Counted from the first letter of the stretch, positions 1 to 12,484 are shown. The stretch: DNA of 64,000 bases from Boletus sp. NGJ (GCA_019096195.1 JAGTXK010000055.1:124001-188000); one strand, 5' to 3'. The notes: generated by a model from the letters alone, not told the origin. Made by a program: numbers and translations.

Positions 1-347
1 AAAAACGTCCAGGACAAGACCCGCCCTCGACAACGTATGGCCCTCCAAACAGCCACCCTCTTCCACCGTTGGCCGCTCGCTCGCATCGTCAGTGATGTTC
101 GTTTCAGAAAGCGATGTACCCGCGCTGTGTCTATCTTTTCGTCGTGGGTTATCGATATCTTTGGCGTAACAAGTCGGCGGTTGTTCTCAGGCTCGACCGG
201 AACGTGTAGCGACGGGTATCCTCGATCCTGCCGGGATTCGATCCACAGCCTTGAACGTCGACCTCGTCGGTGACGGAGCAGGGGGGGTGAGATTACGTAT
301 CGGATGCTCCCAGGTCGGCCTGTTGGACCTGGGGTTGGCGACTTCAT
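1..347 (-). CDS. possible truncated minus-strand coding segment
   Basis: On the minus strand the frame is open from an ATG at 347 to the window edge (115 codons), basic and proline-rich at its start. A second minus frame is also open over about 1-190 and reads like ordinary acidic protein. No domain is recognised and no splice sites can be fixed, because the rest of the gene lies outside the window. Three overlapping plus-strand frames at 251-566 are also open, which is typical of GC-rich DNA and weakens the call. This could equally be the edge of a gene whose body lies to the left, or non-coding sequence. Confidence 0.2.
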   Translation of the reverse strand, partial: MKSPTPGPTGRPGSIRYVISPPLLRHRRGRRSRLWIESRQDRGYPSLHVPVEPENNRRLVTPKISITHDEKIDTARVHRFLKRTSLTMRASGQRWKRVAVWRAIRCRGRVLSWTF

Positions 348-566
348 CGGTACAGGTTGGTGGTTTGCCGTTATACTACGTCTTACTCGTTCTGGTGGAC
401 GTACCGCGGTGGTGGTGGGGTCGATTGGCTGCGCCGCCTATACTCGTACAACCCGGGGACACTGCTTCACCGGGGCACAGAGGCGCAGCCGCAGTTCCCG
501 AGCAGCGCCGGGGATATCCGTGCTCCAAGTTGGTCAATTCAGGCGTCGAGGGCTGACCTAGCCTGA

Positions 567-1243
567 AGGGGGAACAAAAGGAGAGAGCGCCTGAACGGTC
601 TGCCTCCGAGTCGAGGAAGTGCTATTGTTTGTTTTGCTGAATGGAGGGATGGATCATGTGCCACATCATGATGATGTGATAGACGGACGGGTGCCCTTTA
701 CCTGAGTTTCTGGTCACTGACGCGTATAGATGGCATCGTCTCGGCAGGTGGAGTCATTGTTGGACGGATTCAGGGTGAGTTGATGAGGTACCGGCATTTG
801 CTGTATCCCTCTGGAGAGCTGACAGCATAGGTGCGTTTGTCGAGGGGCCAGGCTGCCATCAGTACGATCAAAACACAAGGGCGTGTACTGACTCGGCATT
901 TAATCTCAGCAGAGATTCGGCTCACGCGCAGCGCAGGCTGTGAAAGTGTCCGTTAAAGTAGCTGTATATCTGAGGTATCTGCCTCGTTGTGCACACGTTT
1001 CAGACGATGCCAATCTTGTCGAGAGCGCGATCCGAGTGGTATTGATCTGGAAATTTCCTACTGGCTAGCCCGGAAATAAGTCGACATGAGTCTAATCAGG
1101 TTCAGCTGACTGAGGCGATGAAGTTTGTTGGGATCTCTCTTATCTGGATCTCGACCCCTCCGTTCAATTGGCGCGTATCCATCCCTACCCAACGGTGATG
1201 ATCTCGTAACTGACACGGGATTTTCCAACTCCCTCACAGCTCT
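567..1243. other. intergenic stretch, nothing recognised
   Basis: About 680 bases without a supportable gene on either strand. It lies upstream of the promoter of the gene at 1391 and probably holds its regulatory sequence. No RNA gene or repeat was recognised. Confidence 0.5.
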
Positions 1244-1390
1244 TATAAAGCCTACGCCGTTCTCAGCTCTTTTTTCTTCCTTTTCTTTTTTTTCTTTCTT
1301 TCTTCTACCCCCACGCACCACGTCGACTGGACTTGTCTTCCCTTTGCCCGTCTTCTGCGCGGCCAATATAAACGGCTGCCTTGTGCCCCC
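1244..1390 (+). promoter_or_regulatory. core promoter of the Pro/His-rich gene
   Basis: A TATAAAG box lies at 1244-1250. It is followed by a dense pyrimidine (C+T) tract at about 1262-1312, the layout common in strongly expressed fungal genes, where the CT block sits just before the transcription start. A second TATAAA at 1367 is only about 20 nt from the ATG and is probably not the functional box. Confidence 0.6.
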
Positions 1391-2745
1391 ATGACAGAGT
1401 ACACTACCTCGCCCGAAGCCATCGCGGTCTTCAGAAACTCCAAGGAGCGTACTGCGTACTGGGTGCACTCGCACACGCCCTATTACGGCCAATACCACTC
1501 CCCCGAGAGCCCGCCGTCCGTCGTAGAAGAGCTAGAGGAACACGACTCAGACGACAGCTCCCACTCCCTCCCCCCGAAGATGGTCCTCAGATACGGCGAC
1601 GGTCGCGCAGCCATTCCAATCTCCCACTGGCACTACGAGCGGGCCCATGACCCGCGTCGCCATGGTCCTACCGCACGTCCCCGTCATCACGCGGCGTACC
1701 CCTCTCACGTCCGCGCGAGGTCCGCCGCGGATGAGCATCTGCCTCCCCATGTGGCGCCGCATCACCATTCTGCGCGACACGGTCTGCCCAGGGCATATGA
1801 GGACGACTTCTCGACGCCTCCGGAAGAGATCCACATCCTTCCTTCTGATCCAAATGCGCAACCCCATCGCCCCACGGGGACGTATAGACCCCGTCGGTCG
1901 TCGGAGCCTCCCCGTCGTCAAGCATCGCATTCTGTTCCCCACGAAGACGAGCCAGAGGTGATCGAGCCTCTTCCTCCACGTCTTCCACCCAACCATATCG
2001 AAGGGCCCCCTCCTGTCGTGTACTCGCACTCGCAGCACATTCATGACCCATACGATCATCAACACCCCAGCCACTCACACTCACGTGGTAATCGACCGCC
2101 TCCGTCGATCGTTTACGCCCCGGGGCATCACCATGCGAGTGATCATTACGCCCCGCCAACTATTGTCTATGCGCCCCACAAAGCTCCCGGAATGACATAC
2201 ACGGTATCTTCCCCGACAGGGTCTGGTTTCCCTCAGTACCCCCGCATCACGGCGGCACCATACAATTCCGTGCGCAGTAATCTCTCGTCTGTGCTTGAGG
2301 AACCACGGTATGGGCCAAGAGGTCCGATGCATAGAAGTAACAGCACGCACCGTGCGCAGACTCCCATCAGCGAGGTAGCGAGTGGGGACTCTGGGAGTAC
2401 GTACTACATCATTCCGACCCCCGGCCAAAAAGTCAAGGTTCTGGTAAGTCGTCTGCGACGTCCCACCCCCCCTTGTATTCTCAATACCAGGACAGCCAGC
2501 TAACAATCGGGCGTATATAGGGCGGACCCGAACCCTCGCTTTACACGGCAAGTTCCACCACTAAATCAGCGTCATCACCGCACTCGCCCTATTCGGGTGC
2601 GAGTAGCGGTGGCGGCAGTGGATTAAAAAAGCCGTTGTTTAGCCGGCTAATGAGCTTTGCGTCGGAGCTACGGCCGTCCAGAAAAAGGCTCCAGAGAAGA
2701 CACTCGATTGACCACTCTCTCCGCGCACGCTCCCATGAGCGTTGA
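1391..2745 (+). CDS. disordered Pro/His-rich hypothetical protein
   Basis: Two exons, 1391-2443 and 2521-2745, separated by a GTAAGT...TAG intron, give 425 residues. The start is the first ATG after the TATA box and CT block. The N-terminus (about residues 1-40) is the most ordinary part and contains the segment TAYWVHSHTPYYGQY. The rest is low-complexity, rich in Pro, His, Ser, Arg and Tyr, with repeated IVYAP-like and APHH-like stretches around residues 215-275. The C-terminus is basic (LRPSRKRLQRRHS). No catalytic domain, signal peptide or membrane segment is visible. It is probably an intrinsically disordered adaptor or regulatory protein, but its function is unknown. Confidence is high that this is a gene and low on its role. 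Confidence 0.8.
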
Positions 2746-5700
2746 CCTTTTCTTTTTTTTTTTTTTTTTTTCTCTTCCCCACCATTGAACGGACGTCATG
2801 AAGAATACGGTCCACTCATAATTTCCTCCGCCGACTGCTATAGACTGTTTGAACGAATTGGGCATTTTGTATGGAAGCACTTTGTAGCTCTAATACGCAC
2901 ATTCACTCCTTTTGTTTTCTCTTCTTGTCTCGTCGCTGCCTCGCGTCTGGCTTCTATCTTCTTTGCCTGATACCATTTTCTTCTTCCGTGCAGCCTTGGG
3001 TTCAGAATAACTTATGCACCTTCCTTTTTTTCTCCTCCTCTCTCGGCTATCGTACTTGGGTTTCTTCCTTGGCTCGCACACATGTAGTAGTAGTACCCAT
3101 GTCATGTGCAACTCTCCCGATTCTTGACCACTTGTAAACAAAACCCCTATTCTCTCCAGGCACAATTCATAAAAGACTATACACACGATCCTGCACGTTT
3201 TTTAGCACGCGTCACTCATTGTTTGAGTGCGCACGAAAAAAAAGGGCCGCACACCATGAGCCCCGAGGAAGAATACGCCATGTAATTTTAGCTTGTGTAA
3301 GATGAAACGCATCTCCCCCTTTGGGCCACAGCCTGTTGCCGGTGGCGAAGTCGTCCAATGCACCTGCCAGCAAGCGTCCTCTTCGTGCACGCGCTACGGT
3401 GTCGTGGTTTCGCGTACCTTTTCGCCCCCCTGTTCATGTTCATTTCTTCTCTGGCCCAGAGCGTGTTCGAGAGGCGTTTGGGGTGATTCCGAAAGGTCCG
3501 ACGGTGCACCATCACGCGCCTCGGTCGCGTCTTTCCGAACATCTTTTTCTTATTTTTTATTTTCGTCCGCCGTGTCCCGGCTTACTTACTTGGTTGTGAC
3601 GTGTATCACATTGCCTCGACGGAGCGATGCCGAGCGTTGATCCGAGCCCGTGCGCGTAAATACGTCCGTGTTCCCTCGTAATCCCCGACAAGGACGAGGG
3701 AGACAGACGAACGAAGGCTTCGGGCATCTCATGAGTTGATCGGAAAACGTCGGGCGAGACTGATATGTAACCAAGACGATGACAGGACCGACCGAGGAGA
3801 GTCGACAAGTCCTCGGGTGCCAACGCAGTTTTTTTTTTTTCACTCAATACTTTGGGGTTATTGTCGCGTGCGTATGTACCATGTCTTTTTTTTTTTTTTT
3901 TTTTTTTTTTCCCGCGTTCAAATACGCCATGGCTGGGTGACCTTTTCTCAAAACAAAAAGCTAGGTAGTGTGGAAAACTCGGATTGATATCGATCCTTGG
4001 CAGCCATCCGAATCTGGGGTTGAGGGCGTTTTGCGATTGAGAGCCCCGGGTTAGGCCTTCCGTGTAATCGACAATGGAGCGTTCGCGCTCGGGCTCATTT
4101 AATTGAAAAACGACTGAAATGAACGAAAACGACGTCATGATATCAGGTGATCAGATATGGAGAACGAACGATGAGGGAGGAGAGATCATCGAGGCGTATA
4201 TTTCTGTGCGGATGCTGCGTCATCCAGGCAACGGTTGTCGTGCCCTATGACGACGCGTCGACGAAAATAAAGATAGGGTTTGCGTATTGCGACGGAGAGG
4301 GGATCGCAAGGATGACTGGGGCTGTGGTGCGGAATATTTAGAGGGTTAGGGGGTTCTTGCAGACGTATCACGTTCCCGTTTGCGTTCGTTTGCTGTGGAA
4401 ATCTGTCCAGCCGCGACCCCCATGGATTGTCCACATGAGCCAGGTCCAAGCATGGACGTCACGGCATCGAGAGCGATCGCCGGGCGGCACTTGACGCTAG
4501 TACGGCCTGAATCGACCACATGTGGATATATAGCCATCATAGATATGGGTCCGTGCATCGTCATGAAAGCCTAGAACGAACGAAACAATAAAGAAGAACA
4601 GCTTCGGGGCGCGCTGACGAACAAGGTTCAGATGGGACCCATGGAACCCTTCGGTTACGAAAAAGAATGAAGCATCGATGTACATTCATGAAATCGGCGC
4701 AGTCGCGCGTATACGAGATGGGCGTCATTGAGTGCGGGCGCCCGCATAAATGGCGTTCGTACGTTCGTTCGAGGTACAAATCTGATTGGCGACGCGATGC
4801 CAGATAAACGTGCGAGTGGCATCATCTGGCGCGTCGATGGGGTGTCCCACGTGGGTCGGAGTAGCATCATTTGGAGGTAATGTTCGAACGCGGTGTGTAT
4901 AGATTTCTGTGGAGGTGTTTCCAGTGACCGGCGATGTGGCGTTAGAGGGAAATAATAGCAGTGACAGCATACCATGCTGACTGGGATCAAACGCTGTGAC
5001 AACCGGTGAAGGAACGACAATAATTGGAGATCGAGAGTGTCTTCGAGACAGCAGTGAATGGTGTGTGCTCGTTATCGTCGGCAAACGTGTACAGCCGGGG
5101 GGGGGGGCATCGCAGCGGATGAGTCTTCGACGAGGGATGTCAGGTTGCGAAACAGAATATGAAACCAGCCCACAGACGCAGTTGTGGAAAGGAAGGACAG
5201 AAGTTGACGAACGTGGAAAGGGGAGTCATGGTAGATAGCAAAACAAGAAAAGAAGCAGTAACCAGGAGTAATTAGAGTTCAATTATTGGATATGAAGGGG
5301 CATCGCCAGCAGAGGCCGACAGGCAGCACGATATGGCATGGTAGAGAAGGAGATGATTGTGCCACGAAAGATGTCGCCAGCATCAAACTAAAGCTTGTCT
5401 GCAAGTACGAGGTCGCGGAGGAGAGATAGAAGGACGGAAGACTCACCAATCACTCCTGCAAGGCACCGTAATACGTACGCGGTTCGTGTTGGGAATAAGC
5501 AGGAGTAAAGATAGCATATGCATGCATGCAGTGCCCACACGCACCATCTAGGAAAATGGTACAAAATTGTCACATCGATAATCATTCCTTTGCAGGTACG
5601 GTAACGGAATTCGGCACACCGTTAACATGAGACGGCGATGCCCAGAGGCAGGACTGGAAGCTGATACACATGCTGCTGCTTCTGCCCACTCAGACACCAC

Positions 5701-6663
5701 TCATCTCGCTAATTTCTTTTTTCTTGTACTGTACTGCCTGGACACCGCCGCCAACGTTCGTCCTACAGCAGCTCTGAGTAGACGATTCCCTCGGAGATGG
5801 AGGAGGGAGTATCGTGACATACGAAAATCTGAGCAGACACTCAGCGCACGATGGTGTCGAGCAAGTGGCGATAGTGTACACGAGACATCCCGTTGTATTC
5901 CGAATGGATGTGGGGGTCATCACGAATCGACTGACTGAACACCATGTCCTAGCAAGCGCTATACATGCAACGAAAAATAGTGGACGAACGGCTGCGAAAA
6001 AACAGCGTTGTGGCAGTGAGCCGTGGATCATCGATAATCTTAGGGGTCTTGATTTCATATCTAGTAATGCATCGTTGCGTTACATGCGATAGCAGAGAGA
6101 AAACTCGACGTTAAACTGGCGTATTCAGTGGTGATAGAGTGGACCTACCGGAAAGCGGACGATGATTGATTGTTGACCCGTACAGAACACTTGAATGGTG
6201 GCTCTGAAGAATGGAGGCCGCGGCAATGCTGCATTGCCATCCTCGAAGGCGTGTCGTAGGCCTCAAATACGGTTTGAAATGTCGAACAACGTATTGGATG
6301 GATCTGATCGCGCAGGAAACAATGCGATCGAGGTTCCATGGGACGCCGAACGTGCGGAGGCTGGGGTTTAGTGGGGATGAACCAGGGCTGCTTGTGCGCG
6401 CCGCAGCTGCTACGGAAAACATGGGGTGGAGGATGGGGACAAAGGGGTGCATGGAGAAAACGTGAAGGCGGTAATGATCCGGGGCTGGCCCCCGTGAACG
6501 ACGAGCAATGGCATCACCTGGGACATTACAGGCGATACCACTCAACGGTGCGGTCACTTGCACAGAGCCACGCAGTAGCCTCGTTATCGTCGCCGCAGTC
6601 GTTCTGGATGGATCCTGATCATCGCGTCGACGGAGGAGGGAGTCAAGGTCAATGGTGTTTGTT
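2746..6663. other. 4 kb gene-poor region with poly-T tracts
   Basis: No frame here combines length, normal composition and splice signals, so no protein gene is called. The stretch holds T runs at 2753-2771 (19), 3829-3840 (12) and 3886-3910 (25). It also holds many scattered copies of a CGAACGA/TCGTTCG motif, for example near 3706, 4160, 4383, 4573, 4751, 5201, 5755 and 5979. It may hold long untranslated leaders, regulatory DNA for the PWWP gene, or an unspliced non-coding transcript. Nothing in the sequence decides between these. Confidence 0.5.
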
Positions 6664-6705
6664 ATGTCAGCGAGCAGTGACCACGTCTGTCACACGGCGG
6701 CGTGA
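6664..6705 (+). promoter_or_regulatory. upstream ORF before the PWWP gene
   Basis: A 13-residue ATG-to-TGA reading frame ends 29 nt before the presumed start codon of the PWWP gene. If the transcript includes it, it could lower translation of the main frame. Whether it is in the mRNA is not known. Confidence 0.35.
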
Positions 6706-6734
6706 CTAGCGCGCACAGACTCGGACAGTACTAC

Positions 6735-9700
6735 ATGACCAGTCCACAAGGATTGGCTGACCGGATTCTGCCAGCGCGCGGGGCAGCGCAGAAAGCGTCC
6801 GCAAGCTTTGCAGAACAGCTGACCGACTCGCCAGGTCGCTCTGATATCGAATCTTCACCTTCATCCAACCCTTTTCGTGGACCAGCCAGCAGAACAAAGT
6901 CCGTCAAATTCCGTTACAGTGCGACGGGAAAACATCTTTCTTCCCCGCTCAAAGGCAGCCCTTCATCTCCGGAAAGAAAGCCAGCCATGTCAAGGAAGGC
7001 TAAACCTGCAACGTTCACCCCCGCACCGTCATCACATGCAGCCAAAGCCAAAGTCCGTGAAGTGGCAACGACTTCGCGTAAGCGCAAGGCATCCGCTTCG
7101 TCATTTCGCAGAGAAGACATTCTGAACTCGATTTTCATCTCGTCCCCGTCTCCCTTGTCGAGCGCACCGACCTCCCCTACCGTATCCACGAAAGACCTGC
7201 CCTTCTCACCGACACCCACGACCAATGAGTCGATTTTGGCCCCACCAAAGCGACTTTGCATGGCGAAAACCCTTTCTATGCGTTCTTTGGGGCCCACCGC
7301 GTCAAAATTCAGTGTATTCTCACAACCTCTGTCTCCCAAACGGAAGCAAAAGCATGCCGAGACAAGTGCACAGATGGATCTTGATGCCGCCTGGGATATT
7401 GGAGATGCCGTTTGGATACTTGTCAACCAGTTTGGCGTGCTTGCGGACAGCCAGAGTCATCCCGAGTTGTCTGAATCCCTCATGTGGTGGCCCGCCCAGG
7501 TGAGTTGCAACGTTGAGGGCTTGAGGTGGATGCTCTATATCTATATGCGTCACCGCAGATTGTGCAGAAACAACCTCTCCGCGTGTCAATGTTCGGCGAC
7601 TTTCCATCCTCGTCCTCGTCCAGCAGAGGCCTGTGTACCATCTTTGCCCCCTCATGCTCCATTGTCCAATCCATTAATGACGATAGTGGCGCTAAGCGCT
7701 TCTCGCGTACTACATTCCGCCTCACTTCCGATGATGATGTCAGTCCTCCGACCAAGAAACAACGCCTTGACGAAGATGCATCCATCGAAGCCAAGTGGGA
7801 GTCCGCTGTCCAGAGTATGGAAAAGGCTTCCACGCTAGAGAAAGATGGGCTTCCAGCACTTTTATCCTCCTACGCCACGGCCGGTGGCAGTTTCTACGAC
7901 TCTCTCGACGACTCAGACGCTGACATGTCCGACATCCGGCAGACTTTGCCCAAGCCTGCAAACTCTGCTCGGAAAAAGTCAAAGCCGACGGACTCGATGA
8001 GGAAGTTGAAACCGCAGCGCTCGAGAGCGAACTTGAGGAACGACATAAGCGGAAACACACCACGCAGCCCGTCGCCCTGTCTCCCGGATCCGACCCTGCA
8101 AATTCCCGGAGAACTGGTTCTTGCCATGGCTCCCAGAACAGGAGGTGCCTACTGGCCTGGCCAGATTCTCGAACATGTCCCGGATCGGAAAGAGAAATAC
8201 AAGGTCAAGTTCTTGGATGACGAACAACATGTGATCACGAGGGATAGATTTTGGACTTCGGAAGAGGAGGGATTCGTCCGGTGTACATTGGGAGAGTGGG
8301 AGAGTGCAGTCAAGACCATCGACGATCCCGAGTCTGGCGACGAAGGTGGGGAATACAGTATCGACGACGATACCAACGCCGACGACACCACCTCTGCTTT
8401 ACCGCCGCCACCACCCGCAGAAGACTTTGAAGATCTTCCCATCCGCACACAACTCGCCTACGTGAAACCCATCTTGCAAGCTATCTTAAGCAAGGAATAC
8501 GTACCTGCGAGAGAGAAGCATGAGGCATTCATGAGGGGTGGGTCGGAGAGGGTTGCGCTATTGAAGTCGGCTGGTATAAGAGGGGGCATGGATGCGCGTT
8601 TCGTAAAGGCGGTTCAGAAGGCGATATGTAAGTGGGTGCTTGGGGACAATGGAGTCAAACCTGAGAGGTTGGACACTGGGGACATCGTGCGCGGTGCCAG
8701 TGGAGCAGAGGTGGAGGGTGGGGTAGAGGGAGGAGCCACCATCAATGACCTTCCTCCAGAAGTCGTGCAGGCGGAAACTCTGCCTCGCGATTCGCCAGAG
8801 GACATTAAGATGGTAGGTATCGATGGCGCAATCCTCCCGGAAGACGTACGCGCAGATATGAACGACGGCACGGGGAATGAGGCTTTACTTCCGTCCGCAC
8901 CTGACAAACAGGTTGAGGTCACTCAGGACTGTGAGATGGTTGTTGATGGGCAAGAACAGGTAACGTCCATTGCTGTTGTCTTGATTAATTCGACCCAAGT
9001 CACGAACTATAGCAACCTCCTTCTGCGAACGGTGTCGCCCTGAGTCCTGCAGTTAAACAAGCATCCCTGGCAGCCAAGAGTCAATTGGATGTATGGCATA
9101 TCGAAATTTCCCATGGGATCTAACCCTGAGCACACAGTAGCTTCTGGCCGAAGTCTCGCAAGCAGTCGCAACTGAACCATCGTTATTACCTTCCCATCCC
9201 GAAGTGCCTAGGTTGAAGGTTGACCCGCTAGATGTAACATCCAAGGTAATCTAGTTGTATCCCCGTGGACGTGTTCTCATCCCCGTCCTAGGATACGTCT
9301 TCCCAGCCGAGCCCACTTACACCCGTTCCAGACGAAGACTCTCGGAGAAGTGCTCTGGTTGTGTGTGAAGAGTTTGAGACTTTGTCCGGTATCGAGAAAC
9401 TCGACGCAAGTGCCTCTCTTATCAGTCTGACCTACAGTCGCTGACTTGTGTTCTACTGACAGTATTGTCTCAACATTCTCCTCCCCGAATCCATCCAACA
9501 ACTCCTCCTTTGGCGATCTGGCGAACGCACTTCCCCCGTGCTTCTCTCTCCCGAAGAGGAGCAAAGATTGCACGATGTGGGTGCTCGCAAAGCTGCGGAG
9601 ACGGACTGGGTGGACGACGTGATGAGGCTTCGAGCAGCACAAGCCAGGTTATTGGGTATTGATCCAAACAGGAAGGCAGAGGAGAAGAAGGCGGATGTCG

Positions 9701-9753
9701 TCCAGAGCGGGTCGCGGTCACGGCTCGGGCGAGGAACCGTCTCGAGACCATGA
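6735..9753 (+). CDS. PWWP/Tudor-like chromatin protein
   Basis: Six exons: 6735-7499, 7559-8959, 9013-9090, 9141-9245, 9292-9405 and 9463-9753. All join in phase to give about 917 residues. A PWWP-type fold spans about residues 218-275, with IGDAVWILVNQFG, then WWPAQ at the exon 1/2 junction, then RVSMFGDF. This fold binds methylated histone tails and DNA. A second Tudor/PWWP-like barrel lies near 436-490 (YWPGQILEHVPDRKEKYKVK). Between and around them the chain is Ser/Pro/Lys-rich with basic nuclear-localisation-like stretches (SRKRKAS, PPTKKQRL). The C-terminal helical segment, YCLNILLPESIQQLLLW and onward, resembles the conserved end of related basidiomycete PWWP proteins. The start is the first in-frame ATG; an upstream GTG could not serve as a normal eukaryotic start. 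The intron after residue 821 has a GC-AG border (donor GCAAGT), which is the only choice that keeps the conserved C-terminus in frame. Confidence 0.85.
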
Positions 9754-10098
9754 GCTCCACTCATTTGGCAATCGGACATTTCTTTATCCCAGTTTTTTGG
9801 CATACACTATATTCCTTGGTTTTGCTCGTTATATTGTATGTAGCGTTTTCTGTATAATTCTTTCTCATCGCCTCGACTGAGCGGATCTCTGAGGCACTGG
9901 AAGTGGCGGTGAACCGACCCTGACACTTGACGTGGCTGAGATTTGCCGCTCTATGCTACACTACATATAATCCTCGCACGCAACCATAATATTGACAATC
10001 CTTGGTTCCACATCCCTCGCGTCGTCGCACTGTATTATACACGAAACGAGCTTTCGTGAAAGCTCTCCGCGGTCGTTTCTCTCAGTAGATGCTTGTCA
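9754..10098. other. intergenic spacer between PWWP gene and apyrase
   Basis: About 345 bases carrying the 3' end of the PWWP transcript and the apyrase promoter. An A/T-rich CATATAATCC stretch near 9963-9972 could be a weak TATA-like element. Nothing else is recognised. Confidence 0.4.
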
Positions 10099-12484
10099 AT
10101 GCCACCGCCGACGTCCAGCGAAGCCTGGTTAGCCGCACGGCGATTTGGAATTGTAATTGACGCTGGATCGTCTGGCTCACGGCTTCAGATATACAGCTGG
10201 AAGGACCCACAAGTCGTACTTGAAGACCATGGAGACGCCGTTCAGAACGTGTTGCCAGAGGTAGAGAAAGGCGTTCAATCCGGGGAGGACTGGATTAAAA
10301 AGGTCGAGCCTGGTGCGTCTCATACCCCTTCTTTTTTTATTGAGCACTTTGTTGCGCGTCTCTGGGGACACGTTCAAGACTGATTCCGACGGTTTTTCTT
10401 TCTGCCTAGGTTTGTCTTCGTTCGGGGACAACCCGGAGGGGGTGGCTGAGTACTTGGAACCTCTGATCCGACATGCACGTTCGCAGATCCCACCGTCGCT
10501 TGAGTCGGATACGCCGCTTTTCCTGCTAGCGACGGCAGGAATGCGCTTGCTGACGCCCTTTCAGCAGGCGCGCGTCTTGAACGCGGCGTGTACCTATCTC
10601 CGGACTGCCTCCCCCTTTCGTATCGAACCCGAGTCCAAAGACGGGCCGTGCGGTTCAAGCGTGCAGATCATCACCGGCGAGGAAGAAGGCCTTTTCGGAT
10701 GGATAGCCGTCAACTATCTGATGGATGGCTTTATTGGGCGACACAAGGACGAGAAGACAACGTATGGGTTCTTGGATATGGGCGGGGCGTCGACGCAGAT
10801 CGCGTTTGAGCCTGCGGACGAAGACGTGAAGGCGAACGAAACGGCGTTGGTCGATGTGAGGCTGAGGCTGTTGGGAGGGGCGGAGATCAAGCACAAGGTG
10901 TTTGTGACGACGTGGTTGGGCTATGGGGCGAATAAGGCGAGGGAACGGTATGTCGCCGAGGCGGTCAAGAGTGCGGAGGGTGCGCAGACGCTCGACGGTA
11001 TGGATTCGCACACGATACACGACCCGTGTCTACCCAAGGATCTCGCGCTCACGGAAACGGTGCCCTCGCATGGAGGTCCTTACGCACATCATACGACGTC
11101 GCGTACGTTGGTTGGCACGGGTTCCTTCACGCAGTGTCTACAAAAGACTGCGCCGCTCCTCAACAAGGACGCCCCATGCTCGGAAGCGCCATGTTTGTTC
11201 AATGGCGTTCATGTCCCCCGCATCAACTTTTTGTCCTCGCACTTTATCGGCGTCTCAGAGTACTGGTATTCCTCGGAACACGTCTTTGGACTCGGCGGTC
11301 CGTACGATTTTGTTCAGTACGAGCGAGCTGCCTCGCAGTTTTGCGCGCGAGACTGGGATGGAATTGTCGAGGAACACGAAACGTCGAAAAAGGCGGGTTT
11401 ACTCGGTGGAGACGGGGAGATGATGCAGAACGGACAAGTCGTCAAGACGGGTATATGGGATGACAAGGTCGAGATCTCACGATTGCAGATGCAGTGTTTC
11501 AAAGCAGCATGGGTCGCGAACGTATTGCATGAAGGCATGGGGATACCTCGCATAGTCGACCCTGGAGGTAATTCTACTACTCAGGGCGAACAGGTCGCGA
11601 AGCAAGCTGACAAGAAGGGACTCGGACGACCTATATTCCAGTCTGCGGATACCGTCGGAGGCATCGCGATTAGTTGGACGCTCGGGAAAATGGTGCTTGA
11701 AGCGAGCAAAGAGGTGAAGCCCTTGTCGAGTGATAGCAAACCTCTCGTGGATCCTGTGCAGGATATACCCACGAACTTGCGGAATCCTCCCATCACGCCG
11801 ATTCGGCCACCTTTTCTAGACTTGGATGCAATCGAGGAGCAGATATCACAACATTTACCCCTTGTTTTGACACGAGAATCTCTTGGCTTTTCGCCTGTCA
11901 TGTTTCTGTCCTACACCGTCGTGCTGTCGCTCTTGTTCTGCATGGCACTTCGGCTACGTCGACCGTTTGGCCTTGCATTACGGCGATTGAGGCGAACTCC
12001 ATTGAAACGCGGCGTCGACGATGCGTACCTGATGGAAGAAGGTAGTGTTTCGCAACCCACTCCATCTTCCATGTTGCCACCTTCTCTTCTCCGACCCCTC
12101 CGCCGTCTCGTCTCCTCCTCCAACCTCTCTCGTCCCCGTCCCCCACCGCTCAGCATGACCTCCCAACCCACCCGACCCCTCCTCCGACATACCCATTCTT
12201 CGCCCGCATCGCCCACCACCACGCGCACCTCTCCTTCGCTTTATGAACCCGCCTATCCCTCGACCGGCACCTCTACAGCATCCCAATACCACTCGCGAGC
12301 GCCATCGCCGACATTGGGGCCCGCGTCGATGCCAATGCCGGACGAGACGGTGTCGCCGACGATGGCTCGGTCGAGAAACGCGTCGCAGATCAGTTTGACG
12401 ACGCTGGTACCGAGACAGACGCCGCTCTCGCGTGTTGTGAGTGCCGGTGGGTTGCAGATACCAAATGGGCACTATCACGGGTGA
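10099..12484 (+). CDS. YND1: Golgi-type apyrase (GDA1/CD39 family)
   Basis: Exons 10099-10312 and 10410-12484 give 762 residues. Family proteins hydrolyse nucleoside di- and triphosphates in the Golgi lumen, clearing the GDP/UDP left by glycosylation and so driving nucleotide-sugar exchange. The apyrase conserved regions are visible in order: ACR1 VIDAGSSGSRL (about 19-29), ACR2 LATAGMRLL, ACR3 ITGEEEGLFGWIAVNYL, ACR4 FLDMGGASTQIAFE and ACR5 GGIAISWTLGKM. A single membrane segment at about 563-583 (MFLSYTVVLSLLFCMALRLRR) is followed by a long Ser/Pro-rich tail, predicted cytosolic. The layout (no N-terminal signal, one C-terminal anchor) matches yeast Ynd1. The start is the ATG that runs directly into ACR1. 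The 3' end of this gene has been copied, with internal deletions, to 16027-16773. Confidence 0.92.

Noticed and set aside
228-246. GGGATTCGATCC resembling a tRNA T-loop
   Set aside because: No matching acceptor stem, D-arm or anticodon arm can be drawn around it.
1547-2159. Two long minus-strand frames over the first gene
   Set aside because: They are mirror frames of GC-rich low-complexity coding sequence, with Arg/Met-rich composition and no splice support.
3557-4138. 193-codon minus-strand frame
   Set aside because: Its length comes from reading through the long T run as poly-Lys. It has no domain, and flanking sequence lacks coding character.
10313-10409. Hydrophobic frame that seems to start a longer apyrase (LIPLLFLLSTLLR) with a signal-like N-terminus
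   Set aside because: It begins at GTG inside an intron. Splicing 10312 to 10410 restores the conserved ACR1 to ACR2 path in phase.
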